A DNA stretch of 64,000 bases, taken from NCBI GenBank assembly GCA_040880725.1, contig JBBDHV010000005.1, positions 62,001-126,000 of the forward strand. Direction: 5' to 3'. A program made the translations under genes and the position numbers. Source of the DNA: DATHWB01 sp040880725. GTDB lineage: Bacteria; Actinomycetota; Acidimicrobiia; Spongiisociales; ZC4RG35. The notes beneath the pieces were generated by a model. It was not told the origin of the DNA. It saw only the letters and a list, made by a program, of their open reading frames with translations, and made no database searches. Below are positions 26,629 to 35,939 of the stretch, in pieces (position 1 is the first letter of the stretch; each line of letters starts with the position of its first letter).

Positions 26629-28002
26629 GTGGATTTCAGGGGTCATCTTCGGCTTCCGGAGGATGCCGGTACCGGCATCCCTGTCCTGTTGCGTCTCGAC
26701 GACATTTTCGTGGTCATCTCCTCCGGCGTCGACGAGCTGGGTACTTGGCGTGCCGACGACGTCGCCATCGAGCGGATCTTCTCGAACCAGTTCGCGATCG
26801 AGCTCGATGGCGAGTCGATGGTGTTCCTTGCCCACGACGCGCTGGGATTCGCCTACGACGGAATCAGCGCGATCGAGGATCTGCAGGAGCGGCTGACCAA
26901 ACGGCGCGTCTTCAAGCGCACCAAGAAGAAGCTGAAACCGGTCGAGACGCCTGCGGAAAGCCAGCCTGCGGATAGCGAGCCTGCGGCAGCGGTGACGCCA
27001 CAGCCGGTGTCGGCCGGTCGCGCTGCTGTCGAGACCCCGGATGCACCTGCCGCGCCGTCGGAAGAGGAGTTGGTGGACGAACCGGTGCTCGCCGGAGAGA
27101 CGAAGGCGATCTGGACACCTCCGTCCGCCTCCCAACCTGCGTCCCAGCCACACGCCGCGACCGAACCCGACATCGAAGTTGCGGTCCCCGACCCCGTTCA
27201 GCGTCGCGTCGGAGCCGAGCCGCCGGTGCCGCCCGCCGCCGATCTGCGCGTGTCGTATCCCCAGCCTTCCACCCCTCCGCCGCCGGCAGCGGAGTCATTC
27301 GTCCCGCCGGCGGAGGACGACGTGAGCGTGTCTCCGCCCGTCGAGGAATCGCCGATCGAGGTTCCGCTTCCTTCCCCCGTGGTGGATGCTCCCACCGGCG
27401 ACGAGCCCGAATTCGAAATCGAGGAAGTGAGCGCCGCGTCGACCGGCGGGACATGGGCCGACGATGCGACCGTCGAAATCGAATCCGATGAACCCGAGAT
27501 CGAGATCGAGATCGAAGAGTACGTGCTGCCGTCGGCGGGAGCGGTGGACATCTTCACTGCCCCGGCACCGGACGCCGATGATGACGTCGAACCGGCGCCC
27601 GCGGAGATCCCTGAGCAGCAGACAGAAGCCGCACGCGACGGGTCGTCACCGGAGTCGCCGCGCCCGGGTCTCGAAGAGTACGCAGCCGAAGGCGAGGATC
27701 TCGTCGAAGGGAGACATCTCGCCGAGGACGCGGAGGAGCCCGCGACCGACGCGCCTGCCGAAGAGGCACGGGCGTCCAATGGGCACACCAAATCCCCCGT
27801 GTCTCCCAAGTCCGACGACTCGCAAGATTCGAACAGGCGGGAGCGCCGGCATTCGCTCTTCGGCCGATCTCGTGACAAGAAGGCACCTCCTCACGAGCAC
27901 CAATACGGTGAGCCGAAGACGATCGGTGGCCTGAAGCGCCAGGTGTGTGATATCTGCGCACATGTCACGTTCAGTGGTGAGGACGTGTACCAGGGCTGGT
28001 GA
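26629..28002 (+). CDS. Acidic low-complexity protein with a conserved N-terminal domain and a C-terminal CxxC tail
   Basis: Not recognised as a characterised family. It has 457 residues in three parts. Residues 1-95 look folded (LLRLDDIFVVISSGVDELGT, then IELDGESMVFLAHDALGFAY) and end in a very basic stretch KRRVFKRTKKKLK. Residues 96-405 are disordered and rich in Pro, Ala, Glu, Asp and Ser, with very acidic blocks such as EIESDEPEIEIEIEEYV. The last 35 residues (EHQYGEPKTIGGLKRQ to VCDICAHVTFSGEDVYQGW) are Cys/His-containing and look conserved. The GTG at 26629 follows GGAGAC. It overlaps the next gene by GTGA. No signal peptide, so it is probably cytoplasmic, perhaps a scaffold. Confidence 0.6.
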   Translation: MDFRGHLRLPEDAGTGIPVLLRLDDIFVVISSGVDELGTWRADDVAIERIFSNQFAIELDGESMVFLAHDALGFAYDGISAIEDLQERLTKRRVFKRTKKKLKPVETPAESQPADSEPAAAVTPQPVSAGRAAVETPDAPAAPSEEELVDEPVLAGETKAIWTPPSASQPASQPHAATEPDIEVAVPDPVQRRVGAEPPVPPAADLRVSYPQPSTPPPPAAESFVPPAEDDVSVSPPVEESPIEVPLPSPVVDAPTGDEPEFEIEEVSAASTGGTWADDATVEIESDEPEIEIEIEEYVLPSAGAVDIFTAPAPDADDDVEPAPAEIPEQQTEAARDGSSPESPRPGLEEYAAEGEDLVEGRHLAEDAEEPATDAPAEEARASNGHTKSPVSPKSDDSQDSNRRERRHSLFGRSRDKKAPPHEHQYGEPKTIGGLKRQVCDICAHVTFSGEDVYQGW

Positions 28003-28496
28003 AGGAACCAACGATTCACCCAGGGGCGTTCGTCGCTCCCGACGCCCAGATCCACGGAGATGTACAGATCGACGACGCGGCAGTCGTGCTCTTCGGCGTC
28101 GTGATGCGCGCCGAGTTCGATCAGATCCGGGTCGGGAGCCAGACCAACATCCAGGATGGCGTCGTCGTCCACTGCGACGCAGGTGTCCCCGCGACCGTCG
28201 GTGAGCGCGTGACTGTGGGACACGCAGCCGTGATCCATGGGTCGACCATCGGCAACGACTGTCTCGTCGGTATCGGGAGTCGGACTCTCAATCGGTCGGT
28301 GCTTGGCGAGGGTGCGTGGCTCGGGGCCGGCGCCGTCCTCACCGAAGGCAGCGACATTCCTCCGTGGACTCTCGCGCTTGGGATCCCGGCCCGACCGGTC
28401 CGCGAGTTGACGTCCGAGGAGGTCGAGCGACAACGCCGCGGAGTTGAGAGCTACCAGGAGATCGCCGCGCGCTATCGCGCGCGCTTCACGACCTGA
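27999..28496 (+). CDS. Gamma-carbonic-anhydrase-like hexapeptide-repeat protein
   Basis: A 165-residue left-handed beta-helix protein of the YrdA/PaaY/gamma-carbonic anhydrase group. The repeats start at IHPGAFVAPDAQIHGDVQID. The three zinc-binding histidines are in GVVVHCDAG and RVTVGHAAVIHGSTIG, and the ending LALGIPARPVRELTSEEV is typical. It forms trimers with zinc between subunits; enzyme activity varies in this group. It begins inside the stop codon of the acidic protein and overlaps the convergent ABC-2 permease gene by 11 nt. Confidence 0.85.
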   Translation: MKEPTIHPGAFVAPDAQIHGDVQIDDAAVVLFGVVMRAEFDQIRVGSQTNIQDGVVVHCDAGVPATVGERVTVGHAAVIHGSTIGNDCLVGIGSRTLNRSVLGEGAWLGAGAVLTEGSDIPPWTLALGIPARPVRELTSEEVERQRRGVESYQEIAARYRARFTT

Positions 28497-29259
28497 GCCG
28501 AGTTCCCGGCTCCCACTGGAACCTTCGGGCGGTGATCCAGGCGCCGACGAGTCCCCAGGCGAACAGCGCGGCGAGTTCGGTGAGGGGGAAGTCAGGGTCG
28601 ATCAGTGGGTTCCACTGCTCGGAGAAGGCCGCGACGAACGGACGCAACGGGAACACGGCGGCGACGGTCGCGAGCCACTCGGGACCCGACTCGACCGGGA
28701 AGAAGATTCCCGAGATGAAGGCCAGGGGGAGAATCGTTGCGTTGGCGATCGCCGGAGCAGCCTGACCGTTGGTGGCCAGACTGGAGACCGCCAGCGCCAG
28801 TGCGGACCAGCAGGCCGCTCCGACGACGAGGACCAGCAACGCCAACGGGAGCCGTGCCCAGAGCACCTGAACGTCGAATGCGATCACGCCGACAACCAGC
28901 ATGATCACGACACTCGTCAGCCCGACGCCGGTTGCCGCAAGCACCCGACCGGCGATGTAGATCCGCGGCGGGAGGGGGGTGCCCAGCACTCGCTTCAGGA
29001 TCCCCTCGTCCCGGTCCATCGACGTCGTGATCACCAAATTCGTGTAGCAGGCGGTGACGATCGAGAAGACCGCGATCGCCGGTGTGAAGAACTGAGAGAA
29101 CTCCAGGCCGCCGAGGGCGTCGATGCTCGCATCACCGTTCAGGAGGTTCAGCATGAGAAGGAACATGAGCGGGAATGCGACCGTGAAGAACGCCGCAATC
29201 GGGACTCGCCAGAAGACCCGTGTGTGGTGGGTGAATTCCCACCAGAGCATCCGGTTCAC
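28486..29259 (-). CDS. ABC-2 type export permease
   Basis: A 257-residue integral membrane protein with six predicted helices, including FFTVAFPLMFLLMLNLLNGD, LVVGAACWSALALAVSSLAT and ANATILPLAFISGIFFPVES. The last contains the ABC-2 signature region. It is the membrane half of an exporter whose ATPase lies directly upstream; the GTG at 29259 overlaps its stop (GTGA). The substrate is unknown; drugs, lipids or glycans are typical. Confidence 0.82.
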   Translation of the reverse strand: MNRMLWWEFTHHTRVFWRVPIAAFFTVAFPLMFLLMLNLLNGDASIDALGGLEFSQFFTPAIAVFSIVTACYTNLVITTSMDRDEGILKRVLGTPLPPRIYIAGRVLAATGVGLTSVVIMLVVGVIAFDVQVLWARLPLALLVLVVGAACWSALALAVSSLATNGQAAPAIANATILPLAFISGIFFPVESGPEWLATVAAVFPLRPFVAAFSEQWNPLIDPDFPLTELAALFAWGLVGAWITARRFQWEPGTRLRS

Positions 29260-30152
29260 GAGGATTCGCCCACGAGGTCGAGATAGACGTCTTCGAGCGT
29301 CGGTCGAACCACTTCGAGGCCGTCGAGAGCGACGTCGTGTTCGAGCGCCCATCCCGTGAGCTCGTGCAGGGCCGCCACCGGGTTGGCGTCGGCGATCTCG
29401 ACCCAGCCGTTGTCTGCAGTCGAAGACTCTGCGGCGAGTCCCTTCGGCAGCGGGAGGCCGGGGGATCGAAATCGGATCCGGGCGACCTTCTGCTGGCGGC
29501 CCCCGAGCGTCGACGGGTCGCCCTCGGCCACGATCCGGCCGTGTGCGATCACCGCCACGCGGTCCGCCAGTTGCTGGGCCTCGTCGAGGTAGTGAGTCGT
29601 CAAGATCACCGTGGTCCCACCGGCGGTGAGTTCGGCGACGAGACGCCACGCTTCGCGACGAGCGGCGGGGTCGAACCCCGTCGTGGGTTCGTCGAGGAAG
29701 ATCAGCTGCGGCTGTCCGACGATGGCGGCTGCCATGTCGACGCGGCGACGCTGTCCCCCGGAGAGTGACTTGATCCGGGCGTCGGCCTTCTCGGTGAGCC
29801 CGACCCGCCCGATCGTGTGATCGACATCGGCCGGATTGCGGTACAGGCGGGCGAGACGGGTGAGCGCCTCCCGCACCGTCAGCTCCTTTTCGATCCCCGA
29901 CTGTTGCAGCACGATGCCGATCCGGTCACGCCATGAGGGAGGTGCTCGCCGCGGATCCTCCTCGAGCACCGTCACCGAGCCGGAGTCCCGGGACCGGTAC
30001 CCCTCGAGGATTTCGACGGTGGTGGTCTTGCCCGCCCCGTTCGGGCCCAGGAGGGCAAAGACTTCGCCCGCCTCGACGCGGAAGCTGACACCGTCGAGCG
30101 CGACGACATCGCCGTAGCGCTTTCGGAGATTGGTCGCTTCGATGACAGCCAT
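29256..30152 (-). CDS. ABC exporter ATP-binding protein
   Basis: A 298-residue DrrA/CcmA-like ATPase. Walker A is LLGPNGAGKTTTVEILEGY, the signature is SLSGGQRRRVDMAAAIVG, and Walker B is LIFLDEPTTGFDPAARREAW followed by THYLDEAQQLADR. The roughly 80-residue C-terminal extension ending RPTLEDVYLDLVGESS is typical of exporters paired with ABC-2 permeases. ATG at 30152; the upstream open frame is not family-like. Confidence 0.88.
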   Translation of the reverse strand: MAVIEATNLRKRYGDVVALDGVSFRVEAGEVFALLGPNGAGKTTTVEILEGYRSRDSGSVTVLEEDPRRAPPSWRDRIGIVLQQSGIEKELTVREALTRLARLYRNPADVDHTIGRVGLTEKADARIKSLSGGQRRRVDMAAAIVGQPQLIFLDEPTTGFDPAARREAWRLVAELTAGGTTVILTTHYLDEAQQLADRVAVIAHGRIVAEGDPSTLGGRQQKVARIRFRSPGLPLPKGLAAESSTADNGWVEIADANPVAALHELTGWALEHDVALDGLEVVRPTLEDVYLDLVGESS

Positions 30153-30192
30153 CAGGTCGTCACCGGTGGCTGAGGAACGTCCTGAGGACGAC

Positions 30193-30642
30193 TCAGAGCC
30201 CCCACTTCCAGACCATCGCCGCGAGAGTGACCAGGAGGATCGTGATGTCGAGCAGTTCGATCGGGCGCGTCTTTTTGGCGATGGCATCGGCGCCGGCGGC
30301 GTCGCCGTCCTCCAGCTTGGCGGCAGCAGCCTCGCCGCGCTTGCCGAACACGGCGGGTCCGACGGTCGCACCGAAGATCACGGCGGCAAAGCCGATGGAC
30401 ACGAACGGAGTCCCGAATCCCACTGCCTCGTTGTCCACGACCAGGAGGATCCCTGACACCAGCACGATCACGGCCGCCGGGGCGAACAGGCGTGTACCCA
30501 TGGCGACGCTGCTCCGGTACCAAAGAGCCCTGGCCGCGGGCGCTCCCGCCTGTACGACGGGGGCTTCGACGAGTTGGCGGATGGCGGCGCCGATCCACGC
30601 GGCCGCGGCGGCGATGTGCAGGAACAGCCAGAACTCGTACAT
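30193..30642 (-). CDS. Small four-helix membrane protein (DUF2269/CopD-like)
   Basis: A 149-residue protein with four hydrophobic helices. The first carries the histidine pattern MYEFWLFLHIAAAAAWIGAA, later helices are LFAPAAVIVLVSGILLVV and IGFAAVIFGATVGPAVFG. FLHIAAAAAWIG matches the HIxAAxxWxG motif found in DUF2269 and CopD-type proteins, where the histidine may bind haem or copper. The specific role is unknown. ATG at 30642, 70 bp from the divergent manC. Confidence 0.68.
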   Translation of the reverse strand: MYEFWLFLHIAAAAAWIGAAIRQLVEAPVVQAGAPAARALWYRSSVAMGTRLFAPAAVIVLVSGILLVVDNEAVGFGTPFVSIGFAAVIFGATVGPAVFGKRGEAAAAKLEDGDAAGADAIAKKTRPIELLDITILLVTLAAMVWKWGL

Positions 30643-30712
30643 GGTGACCCTTCTCGTGTGGCGCAACGACGTTAACGCCTGGCTCGATGTGTGGTCGGTA
30701 GCCTGAGATTCG

Positions 30713-31762
30713 ATGTCCCCCTCCGTCACTCCCGTCCTGATGTCCGGCGGTCGTGGTACCCGGCTCTGGCCGCTGTCGCGTACGGACCATCCCAAACAGC
30801 TGCAACCCCTCCTCGGTACCGGAACGATGCTGCAGGCGACGGCGATGCGGTTGGAGGGCGTTCCCGGTGTGACGTCACCCATCGTCGTGTGTGGGTCCGC
30901 ACAGCTTCAGGTGGTGCGGGCTCAACTGGCGGAGGTCGGGTGCGAACCGATGCTGACCGTGGCCGAGCCGGTCGGCCGCAACACCGCTCCCGCCATCGCG
31001 GCTGCCGCCCTCGTCGCCCCGTCCGACTCGATCCTCGTCGTGTTGCCCGCGGACCACGTCGTGGCCGACCTGGGCTCGTTCCGGGAGGCGGTGGCGGTGG
31101 CGGTCGAAGCCGCAACCGATGGAGACATCGTCACCTTCGGGGTGGTCCCCACCCGGGCGGAAACGGGGTATGGGTACATCGAGGCAAGTGGTGAGGGCCC
31201 GGTTCGACGGATCACCGAGTTCTTGGAGAAGCCGGACGCCGACACCGCCGCTCGCTTCGTCGATGGGGGCCGGCACTTCTGGAACTCCGGCATGTTCGTG
31301 TTCCGAACCGAGGCGGTGCTCGCAGAGCTCCGCCGGCATGCGGGGGGAATCGTCGAGGCGGTCGAGCGGTCGCTCCCGTCCACCGATGCCGACGTCATCC
31401 ATCCCGGTCCCGAGTTCGCTCGTGTGCTTTCGGTGCCGTTCGACGTGGCGGTGATGGAGAAGACCGAGCACGGGCTCATGGTCCCGCTGGACGCGGGTTG
31501 GGACGATGTGGGGTCGTGGCGTGCACTCTGGGAAGTGCGCGAGCGTGACCGGAGCGAGAACGTCGCCGTGGGCGACGTCGTGCTCCGCGAGGTCCAGCGG
31601 TCGTACGTCCGGGCGGACGATCGACCCGTTGTGGTGATGGGCCTTTCCGACGTGGCCGTCGTCGATGCCGGTGACGTCGTGTTCGTCGCCTCGATGAAGC
31701 ACGCCCAGGACGTCCGTGACCTCGTCGACTACCTCGATCGCGAACGCCCGGAACTCACCTGA
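30713..31762 (+). CDS. manC: Mannose-1-phosphate guanylyltransferase
   Basis: Makes GDP-mannose from mannose 1-phosphate and GTP. The 349-residue protein has the nucleotidyltransferase signature VLMSGGRGTRLWPLSR with HPKQLQPLLG, then EPVGRNTAPAIAAAAL, VVLPADHVV, FLEKPDADTA and FWNSGMFVFR. It is the short form without a fused isomerase domain. GDP-mannose feeds glycan synthesis and, in this organism, mannosyl-3-phosphoglycerate synthase encoded at 11.1-12.3 kb. Confidence 0.92.
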   Translation: MSPSVTPVLMSGGRGTRLWPLSRTDHPKQLQPLLGTGTMLQATAMRLEGVPGVTSPIVVCGSAQLQVVRAQLAEVGCEPMLTVAEPVGRNTAPAIAAAALVAPSDSILVVLPADHVVADLGSFREAVAVAVEAATDGDIVTFGVVPTRAETGYGYIEASGEGPVRRITEFLEKPDADTAARFVDGGRHFWNSGMFVFRTEAVLAELRRHAGGIVEAVERSLPSTDADVIHPGPEFARVLSVPFDVAVMEKTEHGLMVPLDAGWDDVGSWRALWEVRERDRSENVAVGDVVLREVQRSYVRADDRPVVVMGLSDVAVVDAGDVVFVASMKHAQDVRDLVDYLDRERPELT

Positions 31763-31831
31763 GCGATGAGGCGGGCTCTGCTTCGGGGTGGGAGAACGGG
31801 GAGCGCCGGGGCCGCTCCTACCATCAATCGC

Positions 31832-32140
31832 ATGTGGCGTCGCCTGCTCGTCTTGGGACTCGTCGTCGTGTTGGCGGCATGCTCGGGCGCTCCAGCCGAG
31901 GATGCGACCGGCGAGGAGATCTTCTCCCAATCCTGTGCGAGCTGTCACTCCCGAGACCTCTCCGGAGGAATTGGGCCGGCGCTGGGCCCGGGGTCCGGCG
32001 CGGCGGAGCTCGGAGACGATGTGATGACCCAGATCATCAGTCAGGGCCGGGGGAGCCGTATGCCGGCGTTCTCGCGAACGTTGTCCGAGGACCAGATCCG
32101 GCGCGTTGTCGAATTCCTGCGACAGCGGCAGTCGGGATGA
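31832..32140 (+). CDS. Lipoprotein cytochrome c
   Basis: A 102-residue monohaem cytochrome c. It starts with a lipoprotein signal (LVLGLVVVLAACSG, lipobox LAAC), has the haem motif CASCH near residue 36 and a likely axial methionine in GSRMPAFSRTLSEDQIRRVV. It should be anchored outside the membrane and carry electrons. Its stop overlaps the menC ATG (ATGA), linking it with menaquinone synthesis. Confidence 0.85.
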   Translation: MWRRLLVLGLVVVLAACSGAPAEDATGEEIFSQSCASCHSRDLSGGIGPALGPGSGAAELGDDVMTQIISQGRGSRMPAFSRTLSEDQIRRVVEFLRQRQSG

Positions 32141-33090
32141 ATCTCGCCGATGTCGCGCTGCACCCGGTCCGCATTCCCATGCGGGTCCGCTTCCGACGGG
32201 TGACATGGCGCGAGGCGGTGCTTCTCGAGGGAGCTGCCGGCTGGGGCGAGTTCAGTCCGTTTCCCGAGTACCCCCCGACGACCACCGCACGCTGGCTGGC
32301 GGCCGGGCTGGAGGCGGCGGTGCGCGAGTGGCCCGATCCGGTGCGTACCCGGATTCCCGTCAACGTGACGATTCCTGCAGTCGATCCCGAGGTTGCCTAT
32401 CACACGGTGATCGAGTCGGGTTGTCGCACCGCCAAGGTGAAGGTCGCCGAACCCGGCGAAGATCAGGGACTCGACGACGCGCGGGTCGCCGCCGTTCGCG
32501 ATGCTCTCGGCCCGGATGGCCGGGTTCGTATCGACGTGAACGGTCAGTGGACCGTCGACGAGGCGGTTGCCCGGATCGAGGCGCTCTCGGTCCACGGCCT
32601 CGAGTACGTCGAACAGCCCGTCGCGACGATCGACGAGCTGATTGAGCTTCGTCGGCGCATCGACGTGCCGATCGCGGCGGACGAGGCAGTGCGCACCGTC
32701 GATGACCCGATGGAGGTCGTCGAGCGCGGGGGAGCGGACCTGTTGGCGCTCAAGGTCCAGCCACTGGGAGGGGTGCATCGCACCCTCGATCTCGCCCGTC
32801 GCTCGGGGCTGCCGGTGGTGATCTCCTCTGCCCTGGAGACATCCGTGGGATTGGCCGCCGGTCTGGCGGCAGCGGCCGCCCTCCCCGAGCTCCCGTATGC
32901 CTGCGGTCTCGCAACGGGGGCACTTCTCGAGGGAGACGTGACAAGCGATCCACTTCGTCCGGTGGACGGTGAAATCACGTTGCGGCGCCCCGTTCCCGAG
33001 CCAGACCTCTTGGACCGATGGCGAGCGGATCGGGAGACCGAGCGTCGCCTTCTGCGGCGGCTCCGGGATGCCGCGGAATTGCTCACGTGA
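32137..33090 (+). CDS. menC: o-Succinylbenzoate synthase
   Basis: Enolase-superfamily dehydratase of menaquinone synthesis, 317 residues. It carries the catalytic lysine motif CRTAKVKVAEPG, the metal ligands in VRIDVNGQWTVDEA, LEYVEQPV and IAADEAVR, and the second lysine in LLALKVQPLGG. It belongs to the OSBS/MLE branch of the superfamily; the next gene, menD, settles the role. Starts inside the cytochrome stop, ends overlapping menD (GTGA). Confidence 0.9.
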   Translation: MNLADVALHPVRIPMRVRFRRVTWREAVLLEGAAGWGEFSPFPEYPPTTTARWLAAGLEAAVREWPDPVRTRIPVNVTIPAVDPEVAYHTVIESGCRTAKVKVAEPGEDQGLDDARVAAVRDALGPDGRVRIDVNGQWTVDEAVARIEALSVHGLEYVEQPVATIDELIELRRRIDVPIAADEAVRTVDDPMEVVERGGADLLALKVQPLGGVHRTLDLARRSGLPVVISSALETSVGLAAGLAAAAALPELPYACGLATGALLEGDVTSDPLRPVDGEITLRRPVPEPDLLDRWRADRETERRLLRRLRDAAELLT

Positions 33091-34760
33091 CCCATCCGAA
33101 CGCATCCACCGCCTTCGCCGAGGTCGTCGTCGACGAGTTGGTGAGAGGCGGGGTGCGCGACTTCGTGGTCGCTCCGGGATCGCGGTCTGCCGCGCTGGCG
33201 ATCGCCGCCGCCCGTCACGAGGACGTCGCTCTCACAGTCCTCATCGACGAGCGGTCCGCCGCCTTCTTCGCCCTTGGAATCGGGAAGGAAACCGGTCGTC
33301 CCGCCGCGGTCCTGACGACGTCCGGATCTGCCGTCGCTCACCTGTACCCCGCGGTCGTCGAGGCCGACACGGGTCGAGTGCCACTGCTGTTGCTGACCGC
33401 CGACCGACCGCCGGAACTCCACGGGGTGGGCGCGAATCAGACAATCGAACAATCGGGGCTGTTCGGGACTTCGGTGCGGGACACGATCCTGCTCGGTCCG
33501 GGTGAGCACGATCCGTCCGCCCACGCATCCTGGCGAGCGGGGGTGTGTCGTGGGATCGATGCCGCAGTGGACGGACCGGTCCATCTCAACCTGGCGTTTC
33601 GCGAGCCCCTCGTACCGGAGTCCGACGACGGACGTACCCGCGATCGGCCCTTCGAGTTCGATACGAGCGGCAGGCCAGACGGTGCCCGCTGGCTCGAAGT
33701 CCCACCGCAGGTGACTGAGACGGCGGTGCTGGGCGATCGTTGGACGGAGCCTGAGAGGGGAGTCGTCGTGGCGGGCGACGCCCCGCACATCCCGCTCGAG
33801 GCGATCAACCGTCTCGCCGCGGCGCTCGGCTGGCCGTTGATCATCGAGCCGACCGCTGGTAGCCGACCCGCCCAGGCCATCAGCACGGCACACCACCTGC
33901 TGTCGGATCCGGAGCTCGCCGAGTGGCTCCGCCCCGACGTCGCGCTCGTGATCGGAAGAGTCAACCTCTCGCGACCGGTCACGGCCTGGCTGGCCGGTGT
34001 CCGGCGCCTCGTAGTGGACTCACGAATCACCCGTCCGCCCGACGCCAATGCCGAACTGGCGTCGGGGTGGCCCGTGATCGAACGCCTCGGCCCGCGAGAC
34101 GGCGCGTGGCGGCGGCGCTGGCTGGAGTCCGAGACCGTTGCCCGAGGGGCGCTCGATGCATGGCTCGATGGCGCGGGCTTGGTCGAGCCACGCATCGCCC
34201 GCGATGTGGCGGCGGCGGTACCTCCGGGCGGCGTGTTGCTCGCAGGATCCAGCATGCCGATCCGGGACCTCGATCTGGCGATGCGGCCGGGAAGCGTCAA
34301 AGTGCTTTCGAATCGGGGCGCGAGCGGGATCGACGGGGTCGTGTCGACCGCGTTCGGAGTGGCCTCGGTGCTGGACGGTCCGGTCGTCGTGCTGACCGGC
34401 GACCTCGCCTTGCTCCACGACTCGAACGGCTTCCTCGTCGAACCGCGGCCCGACGTGGTCTTCGTCGTGGTCAACAACGACGGGGGCGGCATCTTTTCGT
34501 TTCTTCCTCAGGTGCGGCAGACGGACGTCTTCGAGCAGGTGTTCGGCACACCACACGGTCGGTCGTTCGAGATGCTGGCGGCCTTCCACGGCGTGCACCA
34601 TCGCCGACTGGTCGAGATCGGACCACAGATCGAGGCAGCGCTTGGGACGGGTGGCACCTGGATCCTGGAAGCGGTGACCGACCGCAGCTCGAACCCCGAA
34701 GTCCACAGGGAACTCACTCGCGCCGTCGTGACGACGGTGAAGGGTTCAGTCGAACGCTGA
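33087..34760 (+). CDS. menD: SEPHCHC synthase (MenD)
   Basis: ThDP-dependent enzyme joining isochorismate and 2-oxoglutarate in menaquinone synthesis; 557 residues. The N-terminal Pyr domain has VVAPGSRSAALAIAAA and LIDERSAAFFALGIGKETG, followed by VLTTSGSAVAHLYPAVVEA. The PP domain has the ThDP/Mg motif LTGDLALLHDSNGFL to VVNNDGGGIFSFLP. The GTG at 33087 lies in the menC stop. The 3' end overlaps the convergent menF by 15 nt. Confidence 0.94.
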   Translation: MTHPNASTAFAEVVVDELVRGGVRDFVVAPGSRSAALAIAAARHEDVALTVLIDERSAAFFALGIGKETGRPAAVLTTSGSAVAHLYPAVVEADTGRVPLLLLTADRPPELHGVGANQTIEQSGLFGTSVRDTILLGPGEHDPSAHASWRAGVCRGIDAAVDGPVHLNLAFREPLVPESDDGRTRDRPFEFDTSGRPDGARWLEVPPQVTETAVLGDRWTEPERGVVVAGDAPHIPLEAINRLAAALGWPLIIEPTAGSRPAQAISTAHHLLSDPELAEWLRPDVALVIGRVNLSRPVTAWLAGVRRLVVDSRITRPPDANAELASGWPVIERLGPRDGAWRRRWLESETVARGALDAWLDGAGLVEPRIARDVAAAVPPGGVLLAGSSMPIRDLDLAMRPGSVKVLSNRGASGIDGVVSTAFGVASVLDGPVVVLTGDLALLHDSNGFLVEPRPDVVFVVVNNDGGGIFSFLPQVRQTDVFEQVFGTPHGRSFEMLAAFHGVHHRRLVEIGPQIEAALGTGGTWILEAVTDRSSNPEVHRELTRAVVTTVKGSVER

Positions 34761-35939
34761 CTGCATGGCTCCCAGCTTGATGCGCGTCTCCTCCAGCTCG
34801 GCTTCGGGGAGGGAGCCCTGCACGATTCCGGCGCCTGCGAACAGGCGGGCGCGGGCGCCGGAAAGCTCCGCGCACCGCAGAGCGATGGCGAACTCACCAT
34901 CACCCTCGCGGTCCACCCACCCCACCGGGCCCGCGTACCGGCCCCGATCCATGTGCTCGAGCTGCCGGATCATCTCGATCGCCTTCGGCGTCGGAGTCCC
35001 CCCGACAGCGGCCGTCGGATGGAGCCGACCCGCGACCTCCATCGCCGACATCGGATGCGCCAGTCGCCCTTCGAAGCGGGTGGCGAGGTGCTGGACGTTG
35101 GCGAGTCGGAGTAGCGAGGGCTCCGCCTCCCGTTCCAGCCGCTCGCAGATCTCGCCCAGCACCCGACCGACGGAAGCGGCGGCGCTGGCGTGCTCACGAA
35201 GGTCCTTGTCCGACGACAGGAGCTGTTTTCCGAGCTGTTCGTCCTCGGCGGGGTCGTCGGCGCGTGCCGCCGACCCGGCGAGCGTATGGGACGCGACATC
35301 TCTTCCGGCTCGTCGTACGAGAAGCTCGGGCGAGGCTCCGACGAGTCCGTCGACGAGGAAGACATGACAGTCGGGAAACCGTGCCTCGAGGCGGCTCAGC
35401 AGACGAATGGGATCGAACGGCGTCTTCGACCACAGGGCGTAGTCCCGGGCGAGCACTACCTTCTCGGCCCGCCCCGCGTCGATCATGTCGATCGCTTTCG
35501 CCACCGACTCGAGCCACTGCACGTCGGGAATCGAGGCTCCCGCGTACCGCGGGCGGTCCGTCGCTTCTGTCGTCTCGGACGGGGGGATCACCGACTCGAA
35601 GGTGGCGTCGTCGACGGTGACGAGGAACCAGCGGTCGTTCCGGCGGACGATCGTGACTGCCGCCACGATGAGCACCGAACCGGCGGAGCGCTCGTCGAAG
35701 GTGAACGAGGAGAACGCCACCGGGCCTGCCGGGTCGTCGGAGGCGATCTCCGCGGCCGCAACCCACTCGACAAAGCCGCGCTCGGCCCTGACGAACCGGT
35801 CGGGTCCGAAGCCGGCTGCCAGTCGCAATGCCTCACCCCAGCCGAAGACTGATGTCTTCGGCGACATCCACACCAGCTCCGGCCGATGGGCCAGAGGGTC
35901 GGACGGCGCATCGATCTCCACCGTGCGGATCGTCGTCAT
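34746..35939 (-). CDS. menF: Isochorismate synthase
   Basis: Converts chorismate to isochorismate, the substrate of MenD; 397 residues of the chorismate-binding (ADC synthase/TrpE-like) fold. Family blocks are EKVVLARDYALWS, HTLAGSAARADDPAEDEQLG, EGRLAHPMSAMEVAGRLHPT and AAVGGTPTPKAIEMIRQLE, then GRYAGPVGWVDREGDGEFAI. It is transcribed towards menD and is last in a murI/MerR-like/menF operon (ATGA overlap with the gene before). Confidence 0.92.
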   Translation of the reverse strand: MTTIRTVEIDAPSDPLAHRPELVWMSPKTSVFGWGEALRLAAGFGPDRFVRAERGFVEWVAAAEIASDDPAGPVAFSSFTFDERSAGSVLIVAAVTIVRRNDRWFLVTVDDATFESVIPPSETTEATDRPRYAGASIPDVQWLESVAKAIDMIDAGRAEKVVLARDYALWSKTPFDPIRLLSRLEARFPDCHVFLVDGLVGASPELLVRRAGRDVASHTLAGSAARADDPAEDEQLGKQLLSSDKDLREHASAAASVGRVLGEICERLEREAEPSLLRLANVQHLATRFEGRLAHPMSAMEVAGRLHPTAAVGGTPTPKAIEMIRQLEHMDRGRYAGPVGWVDREGDGEFAIALRCAELSGARARLFAGAGIVQGSLPEAELEETRIKLGAMQSAFD

